Positions 25,287 through 33,035 are shown, counted from the stretch's first letter. The stretch is DNA of 64,000 nucleotides from Rudanella lutea DSM 19387 (GCF_000383955.1 NZ_KB913013.1:2896694-2960693); one strand, 5' to 3'. The notes: generated by a model not told the origin, from the sequence alone. Program-made: numbers and translations.

Positions 25287-26552
25287 ATGACTCGTTTCTC
25301 TACGTTCTGTTATGTTTTGCTGCTGACTTGCCTTGCCTGCGATCAGGTTGGGCAGGATGTAGCGCCCCCTACTGAGAGCGTCAGCACCGAAAACGAGTTC
25401 CTGACCCTGCCCGACAACCCGCTGGCCATCGATCTGAAACAGCTCTCCGAACTAAAAACAGCTACTACCTTCCGCATTGACCGCCAACCGGCCTCTGGAG
25501 ACGTTACGTTTGCGGCCAACGGTATGCTGCTTTATTCGCCCAAAATGGCTTTTGTCGCGGGCGACGACAGCTTTACGCTTTCCTCGGCCAGCCCAGGCCC
25601 CGACAAACCAAACACCCCCGTGGTGTTTCATGTAACAATGGCCCCCGACGCCACCAAACTGCCCTGTACCGTAGGTGTGGTGGCCGACCGGGCCGAGACG
25701 CCCACCAACACCCCTATCACGATCCCCGTTCTGAAAAACGATGTGTTTTGTGATAGCCAGGCCGATGTGGGCACCCTCCGTATCGAGGTAGCCCCCCGCT
25801 ACGGCAAGGCACGAATCGAAGCCGGGCAGGTTATCTATACGCCCGACAAAGACTTTAGCGGCCGCGAGACCCTAGTTTATCGGGTGTGCCCCGTTGGTGG
25901 CTCCGCTCAGGATTGCGTAGTGGCTACCGCCACCGTTATTGTGGGCAACCCCGCCACCGACTGCAAGTTGCTGCTCCGAAACGACGAAGTAGCGTTTCGC
26001 CAGCGGTTTGCTACCGACTCCCTCATTATTCCGGTGCTGATCAACGATCAGCTCTGCAAAGCCAGTCGCACACTGCCGCTGACCTTGTCGAAAGCCCCGT
26101 CGGGTGGTAGCGCTTATCTCACCCGTAGCAACACCATTGTGTACAAGCCCCTGCCCAACACCGCTACCGATCAACTCCGGTACCGGCGTTGCGAAAACGG
26201 CACGTGTCTGGAAGCCACCGTCGACATCAGCGTTCGGCAGCCGGCCGCCAATTGCGCACTGAAAGCTAACAACAACACCTTTGAGTTTTCGCTGAGCAAC
26301 CCCACAGCCGCCATGCGTAAAGGGGTGGTGAGCCTCAATGTGCTGGGCAACGATATGCTGTGCGCCCCGCTCCGGTCCATGATCATCAAGGCTAATCCGG
26401 GCAACGCTCCGGTGCAGGTTTTACCTAATGGTCAAATTACTTACACCCTCAGTGCCAATCCAATGCCGGGGATCATTAGTTTTACGTACGAACTGACCGA
26501 CCTGCAGGGGCAGTCGAGTACCGCCACGGTAAAAATCAACCTCAAACCGTGA
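25287..26552 (+). CDS. Surface lipoprotein with tandem Ig-like/cadherin-like repeats
   Basis: ATG 25287 gives 421 residues with a lipoprotein-type leader (LLLTCLACDQ; the box is not perfectly canonical). The frame open from 25083 runs through the promoter of the ABC gene and is rejected as coding. Three repeats of about 95-100 residues share a central block with a Cys: VLKNDVFCD, VLINDQLCK, VLGNDMLCA. Each has a matching later Gly-rich strand (GQVIYTPDKDFSG, NTIVYKPLPN, GQITYTLSANP) and most a second Cys (YRVCPVGG, YRRCENG). This matches the Tandem-95/Big-type domains of Bacteroidota adhesins and may form disulfides. The ECF sigma gene follows 57 bases on. Confidence 0.85.
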   Translation: MTRFSTFCYVLLLTCLACDQVGQDVAPPTESVSTENEFLTLPDNPLAIDLKQLSELKTATTFRIDRQPASGDVTFAANGMLLYSPKMAFVAGDDSFTLSSASPGPDKPNTPVVFHVTMAPDATKLPCTVGVVADRAETPTNTPITIPVLKNDVFCDSQADVGTLRIEVAPRYGKARIEAGQVIYTPDKDFSGRETLVYRVCPVGGSAQDCVVATATVIVGNPATDCKLLLRNDEVAFRQRFATDSLIIPVLINDQLCKASRTLPLTLSKAPSGGSAYLTRSNTIVYKPLPNTATDQLRYRRCENGTCLEATVDISVRQPAANCALKANNNTFEFSLSNPTAAMRKGVVSLNVLGNDMLCAPLRSMIIKANPGNAPVQVLPNGQITYTLSANPMPGIISFTYELTDLQGQSSTATVKINLKP

Positions 26553-26609
26553 GTACCGAAGCCCATGTTTGTCCCCGCCCGGCGGTCGTCTGCCTAACAT
26601 TTACTCCGG

Positions 26610-27161
26610 ATGACCGAAATCGACCTGTTACGCGCGTGTCAGCAGCACGATGTGCGGGCCCAAACCGCCTTGTACAATCTGTACAAGACGCGTTTGATGG
26701 GCCTTTGCCGACGATACGCCCGCAGCCAGCCCGAAGCCGAAGACATGTTTCATGAGGGGTTCATCCGGATTTTTCAGCAGTTACACACCCTCGAACAGTC
26801 CGAAAAATTATTACCCTGGATGAAACGCGTGATGGTGAACACCGCCATCAATGTGTATCACAAAAATCATAAACAGCAAGCCGAAACCGACCTCGACGAC
26901 GCCTGGATGCACGCGTCGGACGACCATCTGGACACCCTTTCGCGACTGGGTAATTACGAACTACTCGAACTAATTGAGCAACTCCCCGACGGGTATCGGC
27001 TGGTGTTTAACCTGTACGTCATCGACGGGTATAATCATGTTCAGATTGCCGAGATGCTCCAGATTGCCGAAGGCACCTCTAAATCGCAACTGGCGCGGGC
27101 CAAAAACCTGCTCAAACAAAAATTGAAAACATTGGGCATTTACAGCTATGAAGAACATTGA
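26610..27161 (+). CDS. ECF-type RNA polymerase sigma factor
   Basis: The 183-residue protein has sigma region 2 (ALYNLYKTRLMGLCRRYARS, AEDMFHEGFIRIF, LPWMKRVMVNTAINVYHKN) and region 4 (IEQLPDGYRLVFNLYVIDGY, then an HTH in EMLQIAEGTSKSQLARAK). Regions 1 and 3 are missing, as in group-4 sigma factors. Its last 14 bases overlap the next gene, so production of the two proteins is coupled. The second product has a cytoplasmic N-terminus and one membrane helix, the usual topology of an anti-sigma factor. The promoters it recognises cannot be told from this window. Confidence 0.93.
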   Translation: MTEIDLLRACQQHDVRAQTALYNLYKTRLMGLCRRYARSQPEAEDMFHEGFIRIFQQLHTLEQSEKLLPWMKRVMVNTAINVYHKNHKQQAETDLDDAWMHASDDHLDTLSRLGNYELLELIEQLPDGYRLVFNLYVIDGYNHVQIAEMLQIAEGTSKSQLARAKNLLKQKLKTLGIYSYEEH

Positions 27162-28497
27162 CCCCGAAAACATACAGCCCGACGACTGGGAGGATGAGTT
27201 TCGGCAGCGCTTTGCCCACTTCAGAGCCGACCCACCCGACCACGCACTCAACCGGATTCTGGCCGACTTACAGACCCGGAAACCGGGTGCCGGTTTCCGA
27301 TATGACCGTCTGCTTGTCTGTGCAGCTCTCCTGACCTTACTGACAGGCTCGTGGTTTCTGAGCCAGCTTACCGAGTCGGAGCCAATGCCCGTAGCCACTT
27401 CGGCAAACCGGGTATCCTCCCCAGTGTTGGCACCAAGCTATGCACGGGCAAACCAGCAGACGAAGGGACCATCAAACCAGAGAGAAGCGCAAGCCGGGCA
27501 ACGGGTTGAACCAGACGACGAATCCATTCAGCCCATTCTCCTGTTAGACCCCAACGGCCGAATAGCACCCAACGCACGGCTAACGTTAGCCCGTTTGAGC
27601 AACCGATCCGAGCTGACTGAAGCACCGATTCATGCGGTTCTTCCAGAGCGTGACACTGAGGCCGGTTTGGCACTAACAAACCCGACACCCGCGCCCCAGT
27701 CAACCATCGCTTTGGAAGAGCAAACCCGTTGGGAAAACCCCAGCGAGCTGGTAGAGGATCTGCGAAATAGGCCATTTAGGGGCTACGGCAAGTGGCATCT
27801 GCCCACTATACAGGCCCCTGTTACCGACGAAGCCGCGCCCCAGCAGCCGGTGGTTAGTCGACAGCGCCCTATTTCGTTCGTGAGCTTCATGCCTTTGTAC
27901 CTGTACCAACGTATCAATCCGATTCAGACCGACGGTGTACTGATACGCGATCTGAGTACCCAACACGCCCTGTCGACTGAGCGCGTGGGTGTCCGAATTC
28001 AGGCGGGGGTGGAGTGGCCTCTGGGCAAAAAAGCGTCGTTGCGTACCAGTTTGGCGTACAATCACCTAAGCCAGCAGGTAACGTACACAACCCGCAACCC
28101 TACACCCGACTCCGTACGGGTGGAGCGCATCGACGAAAAAACCGTCCGCGTAACGCCCTACTACAGCGACAAACGGGTGGAGACGCATGCCAACTGGCAT
28201 TTTGTGGGCGTGGGCACCGAGTTGGTCTGGCGCGTAGGGAGTCTGAGTGCCTGGCGGCATTACACTACCATAGGTACTACCGTAGGGCTCATGATTGGCC
28301 CCGCCCAAACTCGCACGGGGCATCCGGTATCGGGCTTTGTGCAGGCCGCCTACGGTATCGAACGGCCTATTGGCGGGTCGGTCTGGCTGCGGGTTGCCCC
28401 CACGGTACAATACGGCCTCAACACCCTCAGCGACCGCGAAAGCCTTTTCCGGATTCGGCCTTACACCTACGGTCTCACGGTTGGCTTACGGCGGTAA
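27148..28497 (+). CDS. Putative anti-sigma-like membrane protein with outer-membrane-barrel-like C-terminus
   Basis: The 449 residues overlap the sigma gene by 14 bases. An acidic N-terminus (about 1-50: DDWEDEFRQRFAHFRADPPD) precedes one hydrophobic helix at about 54-73. A Pro/Gln/Ser-rich linker extends to about 210. The rest (about 240-449) has alternating polar/hydrophobic strands and ends in aromatic-rich strands (YTYGLTVGLRR), typical of outer-membrane beta-barrel proteins such as the PF13568 type. If right, one chain spans inner membrane, periplasm and outer membrane. The sigma overlap supports a regulatory role; the barrel is inferred from strand pattern only. Confidence 0.6.
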   Translation: MKNIDPENIQPDDWEDEFRQRFAHFRADPPDHALNRILADLQTRKPGAGFRYDRLLVCAALLTLLTGSWFLSQLTESEPMPVATSANRVSSPVLAPSYARANQQTKGPSNQREAQAGQRVEPDDESIQPILLLDPNGRIAPNARLTLARLSNRSELTEAPIHAVLPERDTEAGLALTNPTPAPQSTIALEEQTRWENPSELVEDLRNRPFRGYGKWHLPTIQAPVTDEAAPQQPVVSRQRPISFVSFMPLYLYQRINPIQTDGVLIRDLSTQHALSTERVGVRIQAGVEWPLGKKASLRTSLAYNHLSQQVTYTTRNPTPDSVRVERIDEKTVRVTPYYSDKRVETHANWHFVGVGTELVWRVGSLSAWRHYTTIGTTVGLMIGPAQTRTGHPVSGFVQAAYGIERPIGGSVWLRVAPTVQYGLNTLSDRESLFRIRPYTYGLTVGLRR

Positions 28498-28508
28498 TAG
28501 TCAAAAAG

Positions 28509-28552
28509 CAACGCCCTTCAGGAGCCAGCTTGTCGACTCCTGAAGGGCGTTG
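28509..28552. terminator. Hairpin terminator after the sigma/anti-sigma operon
   Basis: A perfect 16-bp stem (CAACGCCCTTCAGGAG at 28509-28524, complement at 28537-28552) with a 12-base loop lies 12 bases after the stop codon. An A-run precedes it and TGTT follows, so it may also act on the opposite strand toward hemE. Confidence 0.8.
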
Positions 28553-28573
28553 TGTTCGTTATGCCACTCATTC

Positions 28574-28616
28574 AGCGATGACATCGTTTGCTTTCAGACC
28601 GCAAGATGTCATCGCT
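28574..28616. repeat. Inverted repeat with GATGACATC word, 3' of hemE
   Basis: AGCGATGACATC (28574-28585) pairs perfectly with 28605-28616 over a 19-base loop. It is 20 bases after the end of hemE on the minus strand. The same ATGACATC word forms the palindromes at 29693-29735 and 29852-29884. Confidence 0.75.
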
Positions 28617-28636
28617 TATTACTTCCAAATAGGTCG

Positions 28637-29680
28637 TTACGCGCTATACTCTTTTACCGACTCAATAAAGCAACGGGCTTTGTCGGGGTCAGTATCCGGG
28701 TAGACCCCGTGACCGAGGTTGGCAATGTATCGTTGCGTACCAAAAGCCTGGAGCATCCGCTTCACCTCGGCCCTAACCCCATCGAAATCGGCGTAGAGCA
28801 CGCAGGGGTCCATGTTGCCCTGCAAGGTTTTGTTCGGTACCAGCACCCGCGACTCGGCGGGGTCCATGTTCCAGTCGAGGCCCACCACCAAGCAGGATAG
28901 CTGCCCAATGGCCTGCCGGGCAAAGAATGCCCCTTTGGCAAACACGGTTACCGGCACCACTTCGCCCTCGGTGGCATCGTTCAGGGCATCACAGATTTGC
29001 TGAATGTAAGGCAACGAGAAGGTATTGTACTGCTCGGGCGACAGAATGCCCGCCCACGAATCGAAAATCTGAATCAGGTTGGCGCCCGCCCGTACCTGAG
29101 CCCGCAGGTACGCAATGGTGCTATCGGTAATGCGTTGCAGCAAGGCGTGGGCAAAAGCCGGGTCGGTGTACAGCAGCTTTTTGGCGACTGAGAACGTTTT
29201 AGAGCCTTTACCCTCAGTCATGTAGCAGAAAATAGTGAACGGCGCCCCGGCAAAACCGATAAGCGGCACCCGATTGTTCAGCTCTTTTTTGGTCAGCCGA
29301 ATGGCGTCGAGCACGTAACCCAGATCGGTCTCGGCATCGGCTACCCGCAGGCGGTCGAGGTCGGCGAGGGTCCGAACGGTAGTCGGGAACACCGGCCCGC
29401 GGGCTTCAACCATTTCGTAAGGCAGCCCCATGGCTTCGGGCACCACCAGAATGTCGGAGAAGATAATGGCCGCATCGACACCCAGCAGGTCGACCGGCTG
29501 AATGGTTACCTCAGCGGCCAGTTCGGGGGTTTTGGCGAGCGTGATAAAGTCACCGGCCCGTTGCCGAACCGCCCGATACTCGGCCAGCATCCGGCCCGCC
29601 TGACGCATCATCCAAACAGGCACCCGCTCTACAGCTTCGCCCCGGGCCGCCCGGAGCAACAGATCGTTTTGCAAATTCAT
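28637..29680 (-). CDS. hemE: Uroporphyrinogen decarboxylase
   Basis: ATG 29680 gives 347 residues, the normal length; the frame to 29707 runs through the promoter box. The N-terminal signature [16 protein letters not shown] is diagnostic, with the catalytic Asp in the family block [14 protein letters not shown]-terminal conserved Gly/His residues ([14 protein letters not shown]) are present. The enzyme removes four carboxyl groups from uroporphyrinogen III to give coproporphyrinogen III in heme synthesis, in the cytoplasm. No other hem gene is nearby. A TATCTTTG box sits four bases before the ATG, and an 18-bp palindrome directly abuts that box, so regulation at this site is plausible. Confidence 0.97.
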   Translation of the reverse strand: MNLQNDLLLRAARGEAVERVPVWMMRQAGRMLAEYRAVRQRAGDFITLAKTPELAAEVTIQPVDLLGVDAAIIFSDILVVPEAMGLPYEMVEARGPVFPTTVRTLADLDRLRVADAETDLGYVLDAIRLTKKELNNRVPLIGFAGAPFTIFCYMTEGKGSKTFSVAKKLLYTDPAFAHALLQRITDSTIAYLRAQVRAGANLIQIFDSWAGILSPEQYNTFSLPYIQQICDALNDATEGEVVPVTVFAKGAFFARQAIGQLSCLVVGLDWNMDPAESRVLVPNKTLQGNMDPCVLYADFDGVRAEVKRMLQAFGTQRYIANLGHGVYPDTDPDKARCFIESVKEYSA

Positions 29681-29684
29681 GCCG

Positions 29685-29735
29685 CAAAGATACAACAGAG
29701 ATGACATCTCGTTTGGAGAGATGTCATCTCTGTTG
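29685..29735 (-). promoter_or_regulatory. hemE promoter box with abutting 18-bp palindrome
   Basis: TATCTTTG (29692-29685, minus strand) lies four bases before ATG 29680. Immediately upstream, a perfect 18-bp inverted repeat (29693-29710 and 29718-29735, seven-base loop) covers the -10 to -50 region. Its core is the 13-base palindrome GAGATGACATCTC. This could be an operator or a structural repeat inserted next to the promoter. Confidence 0.65.
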
Positions 29736-29757
29736 CTGCGGATAAAAGTCAGCCCTC

Positions 29758-29832
29758 AGAAGCTGTTTGAGTTAATTGCTTTGGCCAATAAGCGCAGCTT
29801 TCGGGCTCAAATTCCTAACTCAAACAGCTTCT
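29758..29832. repeat. 17-bp inverted repeat between hemE and the small gene
   Basis: AGAAGCTGTTTGAGTTA (29758-29774) pairs perfectly with 29816-29832 over a 41-base loop. It is the middle one of three inverted repeats packed into the 206-base gap between hemE and the small gene at 29887. Confidence 0.75.
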
Positions 29833-29851
29833 TAAGCCGCGCGTAAGTTTA

Positions 29852-29884
29852 GAGATGTCATCTCTCTAAACGAGATGACATCTC
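29852..29884 (-). terminator. Double GAGATG(T/A)CATCTC palindrome after the small gene
   Basis: Two 13-base palindromes (29852-29864 and 29872-29884) differ only in their central base and are themselves inverse copies, so a 13-bp hairpin with a seven-base loop forms. It begins two bases after the stop of the minus-strand gene at 29887, the position expected for a terminator; no T-run follows. Confidence 0.6.
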
Positions 29885-29886
29885 GA

Positions 29887-30300
29887 CTAAGCCAGCATCT
29901 GCCGGAAGGTGGCGGTTCGGTTCCGGAAAAAACCAACCGACTTTTCCCGGAAGCAGCTCCGATCCCCGCTAACGTCGTAAGCGGCCAACGTTCCGGTCAG
30001 GAGGGCGTACCGTTCGATAAGCCGGTTCCAGACAGAGGGCTCGCGAAAGCGGGCAAGCAAGAGTTGCCCGCGTTGCCAGTATTTGTGTTGTTTAGCTGTC
30101 CAGACAGGACGTTCGGCTCCCAACAGATCGGAACCGTTGAGTAAGGCCGGCAAGGCTGTTGGCGGTGCTGAGGGCGATAGTTGCGAAAGCAAAAACAGGC
30201 CCAATTCCACCTCAGACAACTGCCGGGCCGTCAGACTGACAGCCCGAGCCGTTGCATGAGCACCCCTGGTGAATGAAACGGAGGCAATGTGTGCGTTCAT
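29887..30300 (-). CDS. Small protein of unknown function, paralog of 11306-11770
   Basis: The 137 residues share the core of the other copy: VELGLFLLSQLSPSAPP, ALPALLNGSD, RPVWTAKQHKYWQRGQLLLA, in the same order. N- and C-termini differ. No signal peptide or membrane helix is seen; Arg is frequent toward the C-terminus (RSCFREKSVGFFRNRTATFR). Upstream at 30344-30378 is copy 2 of the shared dyad/TTTG element. A WYL-domain regulator gene is divergent. Because the two genes are not adjacent but keep similar control sequence, they are probably lineage-specific paralogs under one regulator. Confidence 0.72.
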   Translation of the reverse strand: MNAHIASVSFTRGAHATARAVSLTARQLSEVELGLFLLSQLSPSAPPTALPALLNGSDLLGAERPVWTAKQHKYWQRGQLLLARFREPSVWNRLIERYALLTGTLAAYDVSGDRSCFREKSVGFFRNRTATFRQMLA

Positions 30301-30343
30301 TAGTATAACTCACCGTAAACCGGTGGTCGTTTATTGTTCGCTA

Positions 30344-30378
30344 CAAAGCTGCGCCCCCCAGACCGTAACCTTTTTCCG
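30344..30378 (-). promoter_or_regulatory. Shared dyad plus TTTG element, copy 2
   Basis: On the gene strand: CGGAA-N5-TTACG (30378-30364, one mismatch in the arms), a 12-base spacer with a six-G run, then CAGCTTTG (30351-30344), 43 bases before ATG 30300. An A-run lies near 30409-30416. The region is also upstream of the divergent WYL gene, so it may affect both. Confidence 0.7.
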
Positions 30379-30423
30379 TTCTTCCCGTATTTTTGGTGTA
30401 CGACAGAATTTTTTTGCTAAACT

Positions 30424-30445
30424 GAGACGCAATGTGTTGCGTCTC
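30424..30445. repeat. GAGACGCAA palindrome before the WYL gene
   Basis: GAGACGCAA-TGTG-TTGCGTCTC is a perfect nine-base inverted repeat with a four-base loop, 13 bases before ATG 30459. The same arms occur at 35847-35868, and a further half site TTGCGTCTCTACCC at 35984-35997. Confidence 0.8.
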
Positions 30446-30458
30446 TACCCGATACCCT

Positions 30459-31481
30459 ATGCCTATCACCCGATCTGCCTTTCAGCGTTACCGACTCATT
30501 GACGAAGTCATCAGTCGCTACCCCCGCCGGTATTCCAAGCAAAGGTTGTTTGAGCTTTGTCAGGAGAAATGCGGTATCCGGTCTATCTCGTCGCTTGAAA
30601 AAGACATTCAGCGAATGCGTGAAGACCACGATGCCCCCATTGCTTACGACAAACGTGCCAATGGCTACTACTACACCGACCCCTCATTTCGGTTGTTGCA
30701 ACTGATGCTCAACCCCGACGATATGGAAGCTCTCGACTACGCCCGCGAGGTATTGGCCGCTACGCAGGGTGCCTCGGTTGCCGACGAGCTGAGCAACGCC
30801 CTTCAGAAGGTACGGCAGAGCCTCGATATTATCCGGGAGGTGAAAACCGATATGCCTACCCGGCGAGTGGTGTACGTAGAAGAACGGATTCTGGATGGTA
30901 ACCGGCATTACGTACCCATACTGGTCAGGGCGGTGAATCAGAACCGGCAGATTACCTTCCGATACAGCAAACACGAAAGCGACGAGCCGGCCCCCGCCCG
31001 CAAGGAGGCTCTCCCCCTCCGAACGCTGCACCCCATTTTACTCCGCGAAGTGTACGACAGTTGGTATGTGATCGGGTACGACGAGAAAACCGGTAAAGAG
31101 CGCACGTTTGCCCTCGACCGAATGAGCGACCTGGAAATTACGGATAACCCCTGCGACGTACCACCAGCCGTGATGGCGAGTGTGAGCGAGTTGTTCGAGC
31201 ATATCTACGGCATTACCGACAGCAGTGGCCCGGTTGAGGAGATCGTATTGTCGTTTACGCCGTTGCGTGGCCGGTACGTGAAAGCCAAACCCATTCACCA
31301 GAGCCAAGAGGTGGTGCTCGACACCGATACCGAGTGCCGAATCCGGCTCCGGCTCGCGCCCAACCGTGACCTCATGATGCACCTGCGCAGCTATGGCGAA
31401 GACCTCACCGTGTTGGCCCCCCCCAGCCTGGTCGAAGCCATGCGCGAGTCGTTGCAGGCTACGCTGACCAAGTACCGGTAA
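30459..31481 (+). CDS. WYL-domain transcriptional regulator
   Basis: ATG 30459 gives 340 residues; the longer frame from 30432 runs through the palindrome. The N-terminus is a DeoR-like winged HTH (RYRLIDEVISRYPRRYSKQR, SISSLEKDIQRMREDHDAP). The WYL domain in the middle has KHESDEPAPARKEALPLRTL and DSWYVIGYDEKTGKERTFAL, and a WCX C-terminal extension ends the protein. WYL proteins bind nucleotide or nucleic-acid ligands and regulate stress, DNA damage or defence genes in other bacteria. Its divergent neighbour is one of the small genes with the shared dyad, so it is a candidate regulator of that group; no direct evidence. Confidence 0.9.
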   Translation: MPITRSAFQRYRLIDEVISRYPRRYSKQRLFELCQEKCGIRSISSLEKDIQRMREDHDAPIAYDKRANGYYYTDPSFRLLQLMLNPDDMEALDYAREVLAATQGASVADELSNALQKVRQSLDIIREVKTDMPTRRVVYVEERILDGNRHYVPILVRAVNQNRQITFRYSKHESDEPAPARKEALPLRTLHPILLREVYDSWYVIGYDEKTGKERTFALDRMSDLEITDNPCDVPPAVMASVSELFEHIYGITDSSGPVEEIVLSFTPLRGRYVKAKPIHQSQEVVLDTDTECRIRLRLAPNRDLMMHLRSYGEDLTVLAPPSLVEAMRESLQATLTKYR

Positions 31482-31485
31482 GCTA

Positions 31486-31589
31486 TAATGAGGAATGAAT
31501 GATGGGTAATGGACAATGGACAATGGCCTATTCTGTTGATTATCAGACAACTCATTCTACATTCTACACTACACATTATACATTAAATT
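31486..31589. repeat. 7-base-period inverted repeat at a convergent junction (AATGnnn / CATTnnn)
   Basis: AATG at 31487, 31494, 31508, 31515 and 31522, with GATG at 31501, is followed by the inverse word CATT at 31553, 31560, 31574 and 31581, with CACT at 31567. All steps are exactly 7. It fills the 108-base gap between the WYL stop and the stop of the convergent sugar dehydrogenase gene. Base pairing of the arms is loose; the shared period is the stronger signal. Confidence 0.85.
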
Positions 31590-32945
31590 CTAATACCGAA
31601 GTACGCCCCCACCCTCGAAGCGTAGGCCACCCAACACCCGCACCGAACGTACCGGGGCCGGTTGCCCAACCGTAACCTTGTGCCCCGGCGCCACCACCAC
31701 CCGGCTACTCGCCGAGGGGATGCAGGCACAATCCCAGGTCGATGCGGTGTGCCAGTCGCCGGTTTGGCGGCTCACAATGGCATCTGTCGTGATCTGATAC
31801 AGCGTACCACTATTGAACGACAGAACATACAGCTCGCCGTCGGCACCTTCGCCAAATGATACCAGATTAGCTACCGAAGCCGCCTGTTGCACATTTTGAT
31901 AGGTTCCGGTAGCGGTATTCCGCCGGAGCGTCCAGATCGTTCCTGCATTCCAGTCGCCGTAAATATACCAGCCCTGTAGCTCCGGGTAGCGTTCGCCCCG
32001 GTACACAAAGCCGCCCGTTACCGATGCCAGCTGATTGCTGTTGTTATTGTACCCAGCATAGGTATGCAGGGGCATCGCATACGTAGTGGTGGCACTACAA
32101 CCGGTAGTTACGTACGGCACATTGCCTTCGTAGCATCGCCAGCCGTAATTCTGCGGAGCCGTGGCCCCGGCGGGTGTAAAGTTTACCTCCTCCCAGCCAT
32201 CCTGCCCCACATCGGCAATCCAAAGATCACCGGTGAGCCGGTCGAAGCTCCAGCGCCAGGGGTTTCGCAAACCCACAGCGTACAACTCATCAGGAATACT
32301 ATCGTTCGGGGTAGTAAACGGGTTACCGGGCGGAATAGCGTAGGGGTTTCCCTTATCGACATCAATCCGAAATAGCTTACCAAACGGACTGCGCGGGTTC
32401 TGCGCGTATCCGTTGGGGTCGCCAATCGAACCCCGGTCGCCGGGAGCCGAGTCGCCGGTTGTGATGTACAAATACCCATCGGGCCCAAACGCCATGCGGC
32501 CCGACCGATGGCCAAACGTAGGGTAAGGCACCACAAATACAACCTGTGCCGATGCCGGGTTGGCCCGGTTGGGGTTGAGCGAATCACGGGTGTAGCGAGC
32601 CACTACAGCGGCTTTATCCGTTTTGCGGAAATACTGCACGTACAGGTAACCATTAACGGCAAACTGAGGGTGCACACAAAGGCCGAAAATACCGTTATAC
32701 GACGTATCCTGCACAAGCGGACTGATGTCCAGATAAGGTGTTGGGTTGAGAATCCCGTTCTCCACCAGCCGCACTTTACCGTTGGCCTGCCCGATCAGGT
32801 GTCGGTTGGCATCCATTGAAGCCAGATCAATCGGATGGAAGAGCCCGCCAGTTACCGTTTTGAGCCTGACGACGGGCGTCTGCGCGAACGTCAGCGTCAC
32901 CGCGAGACTACTTATAAACACAAAAAAGGTAAAGATTAACTTCAT
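31590..32945 (-). CDS. PQQ-dependent sugar dehydrogenase-like protein, exported
   Basis: The 451 residues start with a signal peptide (MKLIFTFFVFISSLAVTLTFA). The six-bladed beta-propeller of soluble aldose dehydrogenases follows (GLCVHPQFAVNGYLYVQYF, YPTFGHRSGRMAFGPDGYLY, LRNPWRWSFDRLTGDLWIAD, QNYGWRCYEG, GGFVYRGERYPELQGWYIYG). A His in FGHRSG and Arg in LRNPWRWS match family positions near the cofactor. The last 60 residues (TGDWHTASTWDCACIPS, ending RFEGGGVLRY) form a small extra domain common in Cytophagales secreted proteins. Many family members lack proven enzyme activity. An inverted repeat surrounds its promoter. Confidence 0.87.
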   Translation of the reverse strand: MKLIFTFFVFISSLAVTLTFAQTPVVRLKTVTGGLFHPIDLASMDANRHLIGQANGKVRLVENGILNPTPYLDISPLVQDTSYNGIFGLCVHPQFAVNGYLYVQYFRKTDKAAVVARYTRDSLNPNRANPASAQVVFVVPYPTFGHRSGRMAFGPDGYLYITTGDSAPGDRGSIGDPNGYAQNPRSPFGKLFRIDVDKGNPYAIPPGNPFTTPNDSIPDELYAVGLRNPWRWSFDRLTGDLWIADVGQDGWEEVNFTPAGATAPQNYGWRCYEGNVPYVTTGCSATTTYAMPLHTYAGYNNNSNQLASVTGGFVYRGERYPELQGWYIYGDWNAGTIWTLRRNTATGTYQNVQQAASVANLVSFGEGADGELYVLSFNSGTLYQITTDAIVSRQTGDWHTASTWDCACIPSASSRVVVAPGHKVTVGQPAPVRSVRVLGGLRFEGGGVLRY

Positions 32946-32948
32946 AGG

Positions 32949-32998
32949 CTACACAAGGAGTAAGGTGTGCAATCAAAGATACTGCACAACTTGTGTAG
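32949..32998 (-). promoter_or_regulatory. Promoter of the sugar dehydrogenase gene inside a 9-bp inverted repeat
   Basis: TATCTTTG (32981-32974, minus strand) lies 28 bases before ATG 32945. It is bracketed by CTACACAAG (32949-32957) and its exact complement CTTGTGTAG (32990-32998). The arrangement resembles paired operator sites, or an mRNA/DNA hairpin, around the transcription start. Confidence 0.5.
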
Positions 32999-33010
32999 AT
33001 TCCCCAGAAT

Positions 33011-33035
33011 CAAACAGGTGGTAGGTGCCTGTTTG
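33011..33035 (-). terminator. Short hairpin downstream of purU
   Basis: CAAACAGG (33011-33018) and CCTGTTTG (33028-33035) form a perfect 8-bp stem with a nine-base loop, 8 bases after the purU stop on the minus strand. No T-run follows, so the terminator role is uncertain. Confidence 0.5.

Noticed and set aside
30361-30400. GTAACC in the plus strand as an ECF sigma promoter of the WYL gene
   Set aside because: The three copies show no conserved second box at 16-17 bases on the plus strand, while the TTTG box on the minus strand keeps an exact distance.
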